DNA from: Dolomedes plantarius
Lineage: Eukaryota; Arthropoda; Arachnida; Araneae; Dolomedidae
DNA: 64,000 nt
Assembly: GCA_907164885.2 (NCBI GenBank)
Contig: OU015495.1
Coordinates: 211,760,686 to 211,824,685 of the forward strand
Direction of reading: 5' to 3'
Below, in pieces: positions 31,750 to 42,692 of the stretch. Both the position numbers and the translations under genes were made by a program. The notes under the pieces were generated by a model that had not been told where the DNA came from, made no database searches, and worked only from the letters and a program-made list of their open reading frames with translations. How positions within the stretch are numbered: position 1 is the stretch's first letter; each line of letters begins with the position of its first letter.

Positions 31750-33617
31750 TAGGGTAGGTGGGGGCAAAGGTTCGCATGGGGCTCGCACATACATTTTAAA
31801 ATGACCGGGAAGAGTTTTAGGAAGAATAGGGTAGGCAGTGCATTCCTCTACTTCCAGTCAGTTGCCTCGTAAAAAATGTTGGAGTTAAGACCCCCTCTTG
31901 CAGAGAAAATGAGGTAAGTTTATTTTCGTCTCTTTTAATGTAATTTTTTGCAACTTTTGAGTAATTTTGAGCATCACTCAAACTCACGAACTGTTTTGGG
32001 CTTATTTTCGTATGTTAGGGTGGTAAATAACCTTTCAAATCCTACCTTAAGTTTTGGGTTAACTCAAATACAGTGGCTTCCATTCTGCAGAAACAGAACC
32101 AGCACGAAATGGGGTAAAGGTTTGCAGGAGTCATGGGGTAAAGTTTCGCAGTGCAAACCTTTGCCCCATCTGCAAACCTTTGCCCCATCTGCAAACCTTT
32201 GCCGCTCTAGCTATTAACATTTGTTTCATGTCCTCTTTTCATTAGGAATCCTTATTAACAACGTCTTTTATTATTAATGGGAATTCACATTTTTGTAATT
32301 TGAAAAAAAATTATGGTTTTTGATAAAAACTGCCTGTTTTTAATCAGAAAATTTTTTGCAAAATGCTTGAAAATCCATAAATTAAAAATAAAGTAAATTA
32401 GTACAACACAAAAATAAAATAGCTCTGAACAAAGACCTATTTTACAAGATAAAGGAATTAAATGTTGTTACAAGATATTATAAGCTTCGAAGGTCTGGTT
32501 AGGGAAAAAAGCTCTAAATGAGTAATTTCCAGATTTGCAAGTCTTTGAAATGCTCCTTGCATCACAATTTTTGACGAAATTTTATAAAATTTATTACAAA
32601 GATTCCTGTTATACATTAAAATAAAGTTATGTATCCATTTCAGGTTTCGACATCATTCAGATTTAACTTAAGCGTGGAAAAGTACAAAAATTTCACGAGA
32701 ATTCAGAGTACAAGCGTAAAAATATTTCCTAAAAATTAATTATTCAACGAAAGCACAAATCAAAACATAACCCTGATCAAAATGTATAAGCAATCTAAAT
32801 GCAAAATTAAGGATAAGGTTAAAAATTGGATCGCAAGGAGCATTTTAAAAAACACAATAAAAATTTCAATTTTTTAAATATAAAAAATAAAATTTTAAAT
32901 ATTTATAAAATTTTATAAGGTGTTTGAAATAATTTTACTTTAATGAATATTTATGCCCAATTTCATATCTCTGAGGTAAAAATTTCAAAAATTGCTTTGT
33001 AATGTCCCCCATCCCCTTAATTTGCTTAATTTTTACGGGTTTTAAAAGAATGAGTAAAGCCTAAGATATGATATAACGATAGTGTTAATAGCTGATATTT
33101 TAGTTGGAAGTTCTTTAGTTTAAGAAAAAAATTATTGAGATTAACCCCTTTTCATTTTGTGAATTTCTTTGTTAGATTCAACTTTCTGTGTAAATAGTTG
33201 ATATTTCATTTTGAAGTTATTTAGTTTAAGAAAAAATTTATTGAGATTAAACTGTTCAATTTGTGATTTTCTATATATGTAACACCTTTAAAAAGATTAT
33301 AAAATGTGAAATAAAATTATTTAGACATCTCTTTTTGTGATTTTCGATGCCTATCCTATAAGAAACAAACGAGTGGGGTAAAAGGTTTGCAGTGCAAACC
33401 TTTGCCCCACGGATTGGGGCAAAGGTTCGCAAACAGGTGTTTTGGTAAAATTAAAATTTCGGTGACTAAATCTTTCGGGAAAAAATTCCTTATTTTATAG
33501 AAGGTAGAGGGGATGCTCAAGTACAATACAAATGACTTTTTGGGGCGATAGGATCTAAAGGAGGGCCGTAAGAAACCCAAAACTCAAAACTGCAAACTTT
33601 TTCCCCCACCTACCCTA
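31750..33617 (-). mobile_element. Unclassified TAGGGTAGG-ended element, copy 2 (inverted)
   Basis: Reverse-complement copy of 24870-26761, 1868 bp, matching end to end with few differences, including the clustered GCAAAGGTTYGCA motifs at the ends and inside. No coding capacity or TSD is evident. Both copies have a gtaaggt-like sequence just outside the TAGGGTAGG end, which may mean the true terminus lies slightly further out on that side. Confidence 0.75.
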
Positions 33618-34243
33618 CGTATACACTGTAAGTCATATGTTTTTACTATTTGTTTTTTTTTCCTATGTGTGTTGTCTCACATTAAGGTAAATGCACCTAT
33701 AATGGGCCACCCTTTAGAAATGCCGAGAAATTAAGGGTCTATTGTTACCTTAGGCAGTGGAAAAGGTGGGGGACATTGGCTACTACCTGCGAGGATCCCT
33801 TAGCATTGGAATTCAGTTCATTCCTTTACTTTGTGTGAAGTGTAAGGTGTATTCTGCTAGAGAGAAGAAAATTTGTGTTTCTTTTAACGTTTGCTTAAGA
33901 AATCTGTTAAGGTAAGTGAATTTTTCAAAATTTTTTATTTAAGTACTATAATGCCTGTTTATTGACTTAAACTATTATTCATTACGATAGTATGTATAAT
34001 TCAAATTGTACAGTGATTAAATGACAAAAAACTTAGATTCCATTGTCAAAATAGCGTGGCCTATCATGGGATCACGAATTGTTACACTATCCCTGTATTG
34101 GGCCAGTCCGTGCACAAGGTACAAATTATTTTTTCGGAAAAGTCAATATTTGCAACAACATACCAGCTGTGACATGTAAAGAGGCACCGGCAACATTAAC
34201 CACAATTTTTAAGTAAATTTAATTTTAGATGTTTAAGTTAATA

Positions 34244-35361
34244 CAGTGATTTCCGCTTATAAGAATCACGTTTGTTATTACTGTTTTTGATTCTTATAAG
34301 CGGTTGATTCTTATAACCGAAACTTCCCTTTGGACAGGCACACATACACAAATATATACTTGTACATATATATAAACACACAGGCACATATATACATAAT
34401 TTACCATTAAATACTCTTTAATTTACGTTATTTATCATTTATTAAAATTATTTTTTATAATTTTAAAAATACTCAATTTCTAAACAAATACTATAACTTA
34501 ATTTCTAGACCTATAAGTAACAACACATGATTATAAAATCAACAAGAGGCAGCTTCTCTTTGACTACACTTTGGAAGAGCATCATATCTAATTAACAAGT
34601 TCTGTTTTTCAGAAAAACTAAGTTTTCCTTGTTTTTATCATATTTGAATTCGACTATCAAAAAGTTCTAACACTAACTGGCAATTTTGTTAGAAAACTAA
34701 AGTGAATACTAGCGACGTATGCTTATTACAGTCTCAGACGAAGATATAGCTTACGTTTCACGGTTTGATTCTGAATCAAACCGTGAAACGTTTGATTCAG
34801 CATCTGGTTCATCTGATTCAGCAAAATGGATCCGTTTACGTTTCACCGTTTGAAGTGCTGAATCCACTGTCCCGTTTGCGTAAGTGATGGTGGACACTTC
34901 GCGGAAGATTTATGTGTTTCAGGGTCCAGAAATCCGCAACCAGGAATTAAGTGGTGGGAAAAAAGGAGTGCCTGTCTGGAGAAAAGCGAAATCGGACCCG
35001 GGCGGGTTAGATACCCCTGGGTAAAGCTAATAAGACAGTGTTTAGCAAAAAACGTATAAGGAGAAACTCTTATGTTATGTCTAAAGGAATGTATTTTACG
35101 ACTGTTTTCCACCCCATAGTTTTATCAATCTTTCTTTTCAAAAACTTAAAGAATTTCGTACCTTTTGAGGGTTCAACTGGCATTTTTTGGAAAAATGAAA
35201 GAAAGGCGAAGATTGCAAACTGATTCTTATAACCGGTGGATTGATTCTTTAAAGCGGAAATTTTAACATGGAAATAATACATTTGTTTTTGTTTTTGCGA
35301 TATTGATTCTTATAAACGGTTGATTCTTATAACCACTGATCACTATAAGCGGTGGTTACTG
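34244..35361 (+). mobile_element. Pogo-like element copy C, complete, 1118 bp
   Basis: Left terminus CAGTGATTTCCGCTTATAAG, right complement CAGTAACCACCGCTTATAGT, TA at 34242-34243 and 35362-35363. Internal sequence matches copies A and B, with local insertions such as the palindrome at 34753-34791. Repeated gattcttataa-type motifs lie inside both ends. No intact transposase is readable, so it would need an enzyme supplied elsewhere. Confidence 0.88.
34753..34791. repeat. Perfect 39-base odd palindrome
   Basis: Arms of 19 bases (acgtttcacggtttgattc and its exact complement) flank a single T at 34772. It lies inside pogo-like copy C and looks like a local inverted duplication of an element segment, since related acgttt/ccgtgaaacg sequence also occurs nearby and in copy B. 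Confidence 0.9.
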
Positions 35362-35783
35362 TAAATTTATATTTCAGTTATATTTCAGCTTTTATAAATT
35401 TATTGTAGTTGTACTGTAGTTATAAAATGAATAAACCGGTTTAAAAATATGCATCGCGTTTTTAGTTCCTTTTCTTTCCAATTTTATGATATTAAAGAAT
35501 TGATTTTTGTTCCATAACAGATTAAATAGATGGCCCATTGACGAATGCCAAATTGAATGGGCGATATTGATGGCCCATTATAGGTGCATCAGGTTGGTTA
35601 TTATTTATGTATATATATTTTTTATGAATGCAGCCAGTGCGCTCCAATTGCTACTACAGATGTAAGACAGTTATTAAAATGGCAGGTAAAAATTTGAACC
35701 AGTTTGCTTTATCTATAGCTGGGAAAATTCAGATTTACTTCAATTTCTCTCTTAACCGGCCCATTACTGGTGCGTTTACCTTA

Positions 35784-36558
35784 TGCGTGTGTCATCTACA
35801 AAAGATTAAATGAAATAAATAAGGAGTGCATTTTAAATTCCTAAATTGGAAAAATTGCTGCAAAAAGAAATAATGTATTACAAGTTCAGAGTGAGGATAC
35901 AATATCATCCATTTCTAGAAATAACTCTCGAAAATGATATATTTTCGTATTTGTAGGAAGTGAGCGTAATAAAAGTGGGCGTCAAAGTCAAAAAACGAGT
36001 TAAATACTTTAAAGCAAAATTTTAGCCATTGTAACTTTTCAAAACAACTTACAAAACGAAATGAACTTGTGTCGAAATTTTTATTGATACTATATTGTGG
36101 AAAAATACAAGTTTTTAAATTTTGACCACGGCCAGACTGTGTTGAATTACGAGGCAAGTAAGATTTTGTCATTTGCAGTGTAGGACTAGCAAGTTTTGTT
36201 CATATGTATTCGTGAAGTCATGTAGGAGTATTTAATATACATACAAAAGTGTACGCAAAATATGGAATTTCTTTCTCTTCAAGATTTCAAGAATTTTATC
36301 TTCAAATATTTGTTTCAAGCAGTGTATTTAGATGTTTTATTACAATACAGGGCATCGTACTTTTAAACGGAGGAATATTTTTCCTCCTCATGGTATCTTG
36401 GTCATAATCATAAACTGGGAACAACATCTCAACTATAAATAGTCAATCCAAATCGCACGTGGAGTTTAAAACATTATGCTTCTTATAGAGAAAATTACTG
36501 TTCTCATTCACATCAAAAGCCACATTTAAACATTCTTTACACGGATTTAGAAGTAACT
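35784..36558. other. Non-coding, nothing recognised
   Basis: Sequence between the TA-target element and the BEL/Pao 5' LTR. No gene supported. Confidence 0.5.
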
Positions 36559-36823
36559 TGTTGCGTCACAGTTGTACTTAGATTGGCTCCTGCTAGGTGA
36601 GAATTTTGTTATTCTTGTTTTATGTAACTGGAGTGTGGCTTGTGTGATTAAAGATGTGTCTGAAGTCAGTAGAATCGAATATTCATTTATTGTCTTCTGT
36701 GTAAATAAATAAGAACCCTACCGCTCTAGGTGATTATTTTAGATAGGCAGAGTAGCAATACCGATGAAAAGGAAGGTGAGTGAAAATCATCTTTACTTTA
36801 TTTGATTTCTGTTCTAATATTAC
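36559..36823 (+). repeat. 5' LTR, 265 bp
   Basis: Begins TGTTGCGTCACAGTTGTACT and ends just before the TGG of the primer-binding site. It contains a single version of the GGAGTGTGGCTTGTGTG block that is triplicated in the 3' LTR. Confidence 0.88.
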
Positions 36824-36841
36824 TGGCGTCCACGACAGGAT
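36824..36841 (+). promoter_or_regulatory. Probable primer-binding site
   Basis: TGGCGTCCACGACAGGAT directly follows the LTR; TGG would pair with a tRNA CCA end. The TGGCG..GACAGGA pattern resembles tRNA-Arg primer sites, but the tRNA is not verified. Confidence 0.65.
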
Positions 36842-36905
36842 ACCTAGACCGTTAGGGTGAAATTAAAAGATTTGGAAAGATTATTTACATTTGAAGTTAT
36901 CGAAA

Positions 36906-38083
36906 ATGAATGTCGATAAGAATAGAAGTTTGAGAACAGTTATTAGAACTGCCACAACTAAGTTAATAAATAAAGTAGATATATTATTACAAGAATCGTC
37001 ACCGAATATAGATAGTATTGATGAATGTATAGTTCTATTATACGATAAGTTAAGAGGTTTACGTGTATTGAACGAAAAAATATATATTGATATAAAGGAA
37101 ACAGAAAGTTTAGAAAAAGAAGTGAGTTCCGCTGAAACTTACACTTAAGAGATTTTAACTTGCAAATTTAGAGCACATAAGTACATAAGTTTATATCGAT
37201 CAACTGTTCAATCAGAACATAGCGACGTTGAAAATGATAGCATTTCCTCTAGCATTGCCATTTCGAAACACAGAGACACTGGTGCGTCTCCAACAGTGAC
37301 TGTTAAACTACCGAGCCTTTCTATTGAAAATTTTGATTGAGATGTTTGTAAATGGCCTGAATTCTGGTCGAGATTTAAAACGGCGATTCATGATAACAAA
37401 TCTTTGTCAGATGTCGAGAAATTTTCGTATTTAAGGTCCTATTTAATTAAAGACGCTGAATTAGCTATTTCTGGTTTGTCGATTACGCAAGAAAATTATT
37501 CTAAATCAATTTCGATTCTCGAGTCACGTTTTGGAAAGAGAGAAATAATTAGCGATAAACATATCGCAAAATTACCTAGTTTGGAATGTTGTAAAAATTC
37601 TAAAAATGTTGTAGCTCTAAGAAAATTGTATGACACATGTCAAATTGAAATTAATGCATTAAAAAGTCTTGCATTAAAATGGAGCCAGATAGTTACGGAA
37701 CACTTTTATTTCCGATTCTGATTAGGAATATTCCCACTGATTTAGCTTTGGATTTCAACAGAACACACGAATCTGAGACTAATAAAATAACAGATCAGTT
37801 ACAATTTTTAAAAAGGGAAATGGAATCCCGCGAACGTACAAATCTGATGACCAAGTCAGAGAACGAGAATAAACATTTTTATGATTCAGCGCGCAATTCC
37901 AGTGCTCTATCTCGGAGACCGGAAGTTGCCTACCATTGCAGAGGCACGAAAGACAAAACAAAAACTTTCACATCTGCCGATCTTTTCAGCGCCACGATAA
38001 AAGAAAATAAAAATCGAAATGTCTGCATATTTTGTAGTAAGCGGCATGATAGTGCGAGGTGTGTGAATCAGGAAAAACACTAA
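36906..38083 (+). pseudogene. BEL/Pao Gag region (DUF1759-like plus zinc knuckles), broken
   Basis: Encodes the nucleocapsid-precursor part of a BEL/Pao polyprotein, which packages element RNA in virus-like particles in the cytoplasm. The first plausible ATG is 36906 (MNVDKNRSL). A DUF1759-type core follows (WPEFWSRFKTAIHD, then ISGLSITQENY and ILESRFGKREI, about 37350-37545), and a zinc-knuckle-like CIFCSKRHDSARC near 38025. In-frame stops occur at 37146 and 37338, and the frame shifts near 37680. A further cysteine motif (CFRCLCVGH) is readable beyond the next stop, around 38120. Non-functional as it stands. Confidence 0.85.
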
Positions 38084-38168
38084 CCATCGACGACAAAAAA
38101 TATCTTGTAATGAGGTCTGGCGCCTGTTTCCGTTGTTTATGTGTTGGACATAGAGCCGTGCATGTAGA

Positions 38169-38849
38169 ATGAAGCTACAATGCGCTTTTTGCGGTAACAG
38201 ACATTTAGATATAATGTGTTTTTCTAAGATCGATATAAAAAACACCTCATCAGAGAATGATAATAAAGATGTCAAAAATGTCAAGAGCATTTTATCTATA
38301 GAGAATAATGCACTGACCAACCGTTCATGCTCTCAGGAAGTCTGTTTACAAACTTTGATAATATGCATTAACGTGAATGGTGTTTAACATTATATGCGTG
38401 CAATTATAGATACTGGAAGTTCAAAATCATATGTTAGCAAATCTGTTGCCGAGAATTTAAGATTACGAAGTTTAGGGAAAGAAACCGTTACTCACGGATT
38501 GTTCGGTGGAATAGCAAAAAATGTAGAGCATAAAATATATCTAGTAGAACTTTACAATACTGACCACAGTTTCGGTTTCAAGATGGAAGTAATAGATCAG
38601 GAGACAATTTGTGCCTCCATTCCCAAACTTAAGAGGTCTAAGTGTATTGATAAACTGAAGAGTTCTGGCATTCTTTTTAGCGATGTTGTCTTTAATGAGA
38701 ATTTATGTTTATTCGAAAGATATCCTAAGGAAATACATTTTCTCATTGGTGCCGATTATGCAGGAAATTTATTGACGGGAGAGATTAGACAAGTGTCAGA
38801 AAAACTTGTTGCAATGAATACTCTTTGGGTTGAACAGTTATTAGTGTAA
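38169..38849 (+). pseudogene. BEL/Pao aspartic protease region (DUF1758-like)
   Basis: Retroelement protease that cleaves the polyprotein. The first part keeps a CAFCGNRH zinc motif; an in-frame stop at 38385 separates it from the protease, whose active-site triad IIDTGSS has its Asp at about 38409. The domain continues through the typical LIGADY segment (about 38742). The protease part itself reads open for 151 codons, 38394-38849. The active-site residues are intact, but the separating stop and broken neighbours make it a pseudogene. Confidence 0.85.
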
Positions 38850-38989
38850 CTGAAGAAAAAGAAACGTGTAGTTCAAAGATTCTTCTGTCACTTCACGTTA
38901 ATAATTCAAAACTTTCCGAGTTATGGGAATTAGATACCTTAGGTATCCGGGATCCATTCGAGAGTGGCAAAAAAGGACTAAAGGATTAG

Positions 38990-40560
38990 AGCACTATCGA
39001 AAATTTTGAAAAGGATTTAAAAGTTCTTTCTGACGGCAGGTATGAGATTTCTTTGCCCTTCAAGGGTGAAACCGAATTACCTAGTAACAGGAATTTAACT
39101 TCTAAGAGGCATCGGCGAATGTGTCAGAATGCAATCAAATCGGGGTATTTTTCAGATTACGTTGCGGTATTTAGAGAGTGGTAAACTTTAAAGATAATCG
39201 AAAGGGTCCCAGATAACGAGATCGAGGCAGAGAAAATTCACTATCTTCCCCTCAGACTAGTAATTAAATATTCGAGTGAAACAACTAAAATTAGATCAGT
39301 GTTCGACGCTTCAGCTAGGGAAGCGAATGGGCCTTCTTTAAGTGATTGCTTATTTACAGGTCCCAGTTTGATAGCGCTCATCCCGGACATAATTGATAGA
39401 TTTCGTTTATAACCTATTGGGTTATCTGCAGACATTGAAAAGGCTTTTTAGCAGTTAGCTATTGTTCCGGAGCACAGAGATTATCTAAGATTTTTTTTCA
39501 GGTGACAGTGAAATTATTTTCCGACACTGTAGGGTGGTGTTCGGGGTATGTTCTAGTCCATTTCTTTTATCAACATCAATTAATCATTTGTTGGATCATT
39601 TGTCCGATGAATATTCGGAAATTTCTACAAAACTTAGACAATTGTATTTCTTGGGTTTTCAACGAGCAAGAAATAGAAAATTTCATTCTTACTGCTCAGG
39701 AAGTTATGCTTAAGGGGTGTTTCAATCTGAGATGCTGGGAGAGTAATATCGCAAATTCACATATTTCGAAATGCTCTGGTGATACTAATGTGTCGGGCAT
39801 CACTTGGGATTTGGATAAGAACACTCTTAGATGAAAAGTGTTTGGCGATACGTTGAAAACTGTTGATAAAATGACTAAGAGATCAGTTCTATCCATTGTA
39901 CAACAAATTTTTTGATCCTGTGGGCATCTTGTCTGCAGCTACTTTGCTACCGAAGCTTTGGCTGCAGGAGACTTGGAAAATCAGATTGTCTTGGGGTGAG
40001 CTCTTACCCGTTGAGCTGCGTAATAAATTTTGCAAATGGTTGGATCAAATTTCTTGTTTAGATAATATCGATATTCCGCGGTATACACCGGTTAATGATA
40101 AATCTGAATTACATGTTTTCGTGGACGCATGCAAGACGTCATACGCTGCGTGTATTTTCATCCGTACAGAATGTGTTTCAGGAGTAAAAATTTCCTTGTT
40201 GCGAGCAAAAGCGCGAGTAGCACCAGTTAAAAATATAACAATGCCTCGCTTGGAGTTACTGGCATGTATTATAGGAGGAAGACTTGCTAATTCGGTCAGA
40301 ATACCATTAGATTTGTCTGACATTGAAACTACATTCTGGACTGATTCAATGGTTGCACTTTGGTGGATAAAGAATTATGGGGAATGGTCGATATTTGTAT
40401 CCAACCGTGTAAAGGAAATTAATAAAATCCCATGAAAATTGGAGACACGTGCCAGGGACTTTAAACCCCGCTGATTGGATTTCACGTGGGTATTTACCAA
40501 AACAGTTGTAAGATGCTAAGTGGGTTGAGGGTCCTCCGTGGTTACTTAATTCACGTGAAC
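38990..40560 (+). pseudogene. BEL/Pao reverse transcriptase and RNase H region, broken
   Basis: Copies element RNA into DNA. RT motifs are scattered over frames: RSVFDASAREANGPSL (about 39294), then SADIEKAF (about 39425) followed by a stop, then a shifted frame where the catalytic YxDD position reads LDNC (about 39634). Stops occur near 39180, 39410 and 39449. The following RNase H/connection part (39896-40435) is open: LHVFVDA (Asp about 40124), MPRLELLAC and FWTDSMVAL, ending in an out-of-frame NPADWISRG-like segment near 40475. Damage to the RT core, including loss of the second Asp, makes it inactive. Confidence 0.88.
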
Positions 40561-40777
40561 GTGGCCGGTTACAGAAATGGTTTGGAAAAAAGATCTCGAT
40601 TCTGAACGCAGGAAAATAAAACTGAACTGCATGAATGTGACAGAGGAATCTATTCCTTGGTATTCTACTAAATTCTCTGATTATCATGCAACAATTCGTC
40701 TAATTGCATAGATTTTAAGATTCATTAATAATTCTCGAATATCGGCTGAAAATAGAAAATCTCACGAACTTTCAGTC

Positions 40778-41640
40778 TTGGAAATTGAGGCTGCGGAAAA
40801 AGCTCTTGTATGCTCAGTTCAGCATATTTACTTTCCAGATCTCAATACTGTTCCCATTGTAAATGCGTTTCAAGACAATGAAGATATAATTCGCGTGAAA
40901 ACTAGAATCACTCAGCGAAATGATGATCCAGACTTTGTAGCGCCTATATTATTACCCAGTGAATGTACGCTAACAAAGAGACTCATTGCATACTTTCACA
41001 AAAAGAATCAGCATGCAGGTGTTCAGATTCTTCAATAAATTATTAGAGAAAATTTTTGGATTTTAAACTCTCGAAAATCCATAAGAAACGTTGTCAAAAA
41101 CTGTGTTCGATGTCGAAGGTACAGTGCTAAACCAGCCGTGACTCTTCCTGCCGATCGGGTCAAAGATGCAAATATATTTCAAGTGGTGGGAATTGATCTG
41201 GCCGGACCTCTATATCTTCGAAAAGGTGAAAAGGTATGGATAGTTCTTTATACTTGTGCAATATTTCGCGCAATACACTTGGACATTGTTACATCTCTGT
41301 CAACTGAGAACTTCTTACTATCTCTTCGTCGATTTATCGCACGCCTAGGTAGACCTGATACTATCTATAGTGATAACGGAACGAATTTCAGGGGATCTTT
41401 TCGGGAACTCCAAAATTTAAATTGGAACAAAATTAAGCGTGAGACAGAAATAGGCAAAATTAAGTGGAAATTCAATCTTCCTACGGCGGCCTGGTGGGAG
41501 AGGCTCGTGCGGATGATTAAGGAGCTGCTACGACGATCTTTAGGCAAAACTATTGGACTTACGATGAACTCTCTACGATTTTATGCGATATAGAAGCAAT
41601 AATTAATTTCCGACCTCTGACTTTCGTATCAGAAAATTCT
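40778..41640 (+). pseudogene. BEL/Pao integrase region, broken
   Basis: Inserts element cDNA into the genome. An HHCC zinc-binding domain (YFHKKNQHAG then NCVRCRRY) contains one stop at 41036. The catalytic core shows Asp in VVGIDLAGPL (about 41195), Asp in YSDNGTNF (about 41372) and Glu in AAWWERLVRM (about 41498). Only 41 residues separate the last two, against 51 in the intact element of this window; a short deletion around the WWER region is part of the difference. The frame shifts near 41560. Confidence 0.88.
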
Positions 41641-41646
41641 CTTGAT

Positions 41647-42635
41647 TTGGTACCGTTAACACTAGCAATGTTCTTGACACAAAATCCAGTTTTTGATGTG
41701 GCATATATAGCTATGAGTGAATTTTCAAAATTTCAAAGAAGAGTGAAATATCGCCAGAAACTTCTTCAGGACTTAAAATCGCGCTTTCAAAAAGAATATT
41801 TAAGTCAGTTAGTTCAAGGCCGACCAAAAGCAAAAGCTAGAGAATTCGTCATAGGAGAAGTTGTTCTCATTTAAGATCAGAATAAAAAGAGGGTCTATTG
41901 GTCTTTGGGAAAGGTGATAGAGGTAATCCCGGGCAAAGACGGAAAAATTCGTACTCTTAAGATAAAGTGTAACAACTCTATTTTAATTAGACCTGTGCAA
42001 AGAGTCTTCCCTCTAGAAATACAATCTGGTCCATCTGATGTGTGCTTAGACCGTCTTCAGTCGATTGTAATTACTACTGATTGCTCCTCTCCGGTGGTTC
42101 CTGACTCCTCTCCGGTGGTTCCTGATTCCTCCTCTCCGGTGGTGCCTGACTCCTCTCCGGTGGTTCCTGAATCTTCTCCGGTGATTCCTGACTCTTCTCC
42201 GGTGGTTCCTGAATCTTCTCCAGTGATTCCTGACTCTTCTCAGGTGGTTCCTGATTCCTCCTCTCCGGTGGTGTCTGACTCCTCTCCGGTGGTTCCTGAA
42301 TCTTCTCCGGTGATTCCTGACTCTTCTCCGGTGGTTCCTGAATCTTCTCCAGTGATTCCTGACTCTTCTCAGGTGGTTCCTGATTCCTCCTCTCCAGTGG
42401 TTCCTGACTCTTCTCCGGTGGTTCCTGACTCTCCTCAGGCGGTTCCCGTTTCCTCTTCGGTGGCTACTGACTCAACTCCTATAGTGGTTGCTAGCACCAT
42501 TTGTCAGAGAATTTCGGATGCATAGTCCCCCAAAATTCCGCCTGTTGGAAGACGTATCGCTCCTGATGGTGAACTGAGAGAACATGTGACCAGGTATGGT
42601 AGAAAAATTCGGGTGCCTAAACGCCTGGACGCTTG
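41647..42635 (+). pseudogene. BEL/Pao C-terminal DUF5641 region with S/P/V/D repeat
   Basis: Carries the C-terminal DUF5641 domain that follows integrase in Pao-type elements: FQRRVKYRQKLLQDL, then a stop at 41872, then WSLGKVIEVIPGKDGK and RPVQRVFPLE. Next comes a low-complexity run of SSPVVPD/E-type heptads and octads (42068-42465) and, after an in-frame stop at 42523, a TRYGRKIR-type tail ending at 42635, which is where pol of such elements normally stops. The repeat region stays in one open frame (41905-42525) despite decay around it. Confidence 0.82.
42068..42465 (+). repeat. Coding minisatellite, 21-24 bp units, with higher-order duplication
   Basis: Units of the form tctccggtggttcctgactc encode SSPVVPDS and variants (E for D, I for V, Q for P). 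A block of several units with the same order of variants appears twice in succession (from about 42130 and about 42258), so there was a secondary duplication. All changes in length are multiples of three. Confidence 0.9.
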
Positions 42636-42674
42636 ACTGAACTAAACTACATTTTTTGAGTCTTAATTCGACCC

Positions 42675-42690
42675 AAAAAAGGGGGGAGAA
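42675..42690 (+). promoter_or_regulatory. Polypurine tract
   Basis: AAAAAAGGGGGGAGAA lies two bases before the 3' LTR, where plus-strand synthesis is primed. Confidence 0.85.
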
Positions 42691-42692
42691 TA

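Larger units (their letters stand above)
33685..35781. mobile_element. TA-target element with AGGTAAAYGCACC ends, hosting a pogo-like copy
   Basis: Left end AGGTAAATGCACCTATAATG, right end complement AGGTAAACGCACCAGTAATG; 21 of the first 24 bases agree, and both run on into GGCC. TA lies outside both ends (33683-33684, 35782-35783). ATGGGCC-type motifs recur just inside the right end (around 35530-35585). After removing the nested pogo-like copy (34244-35361 plus TA), the element is about 977 bp. I see no transposase; a Tc1/mariner-related superfamily is inferred only from the TA. Confidence 0.65.

Noticed and set aside
37404..38083. Independent host genes from the separate open frames of the 36.6-43.1 kb region
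   Set aside because: They line up as consecutive domains of one BEL/Pao polyprotein between two LTRs and are separated by stops and frameshifts.
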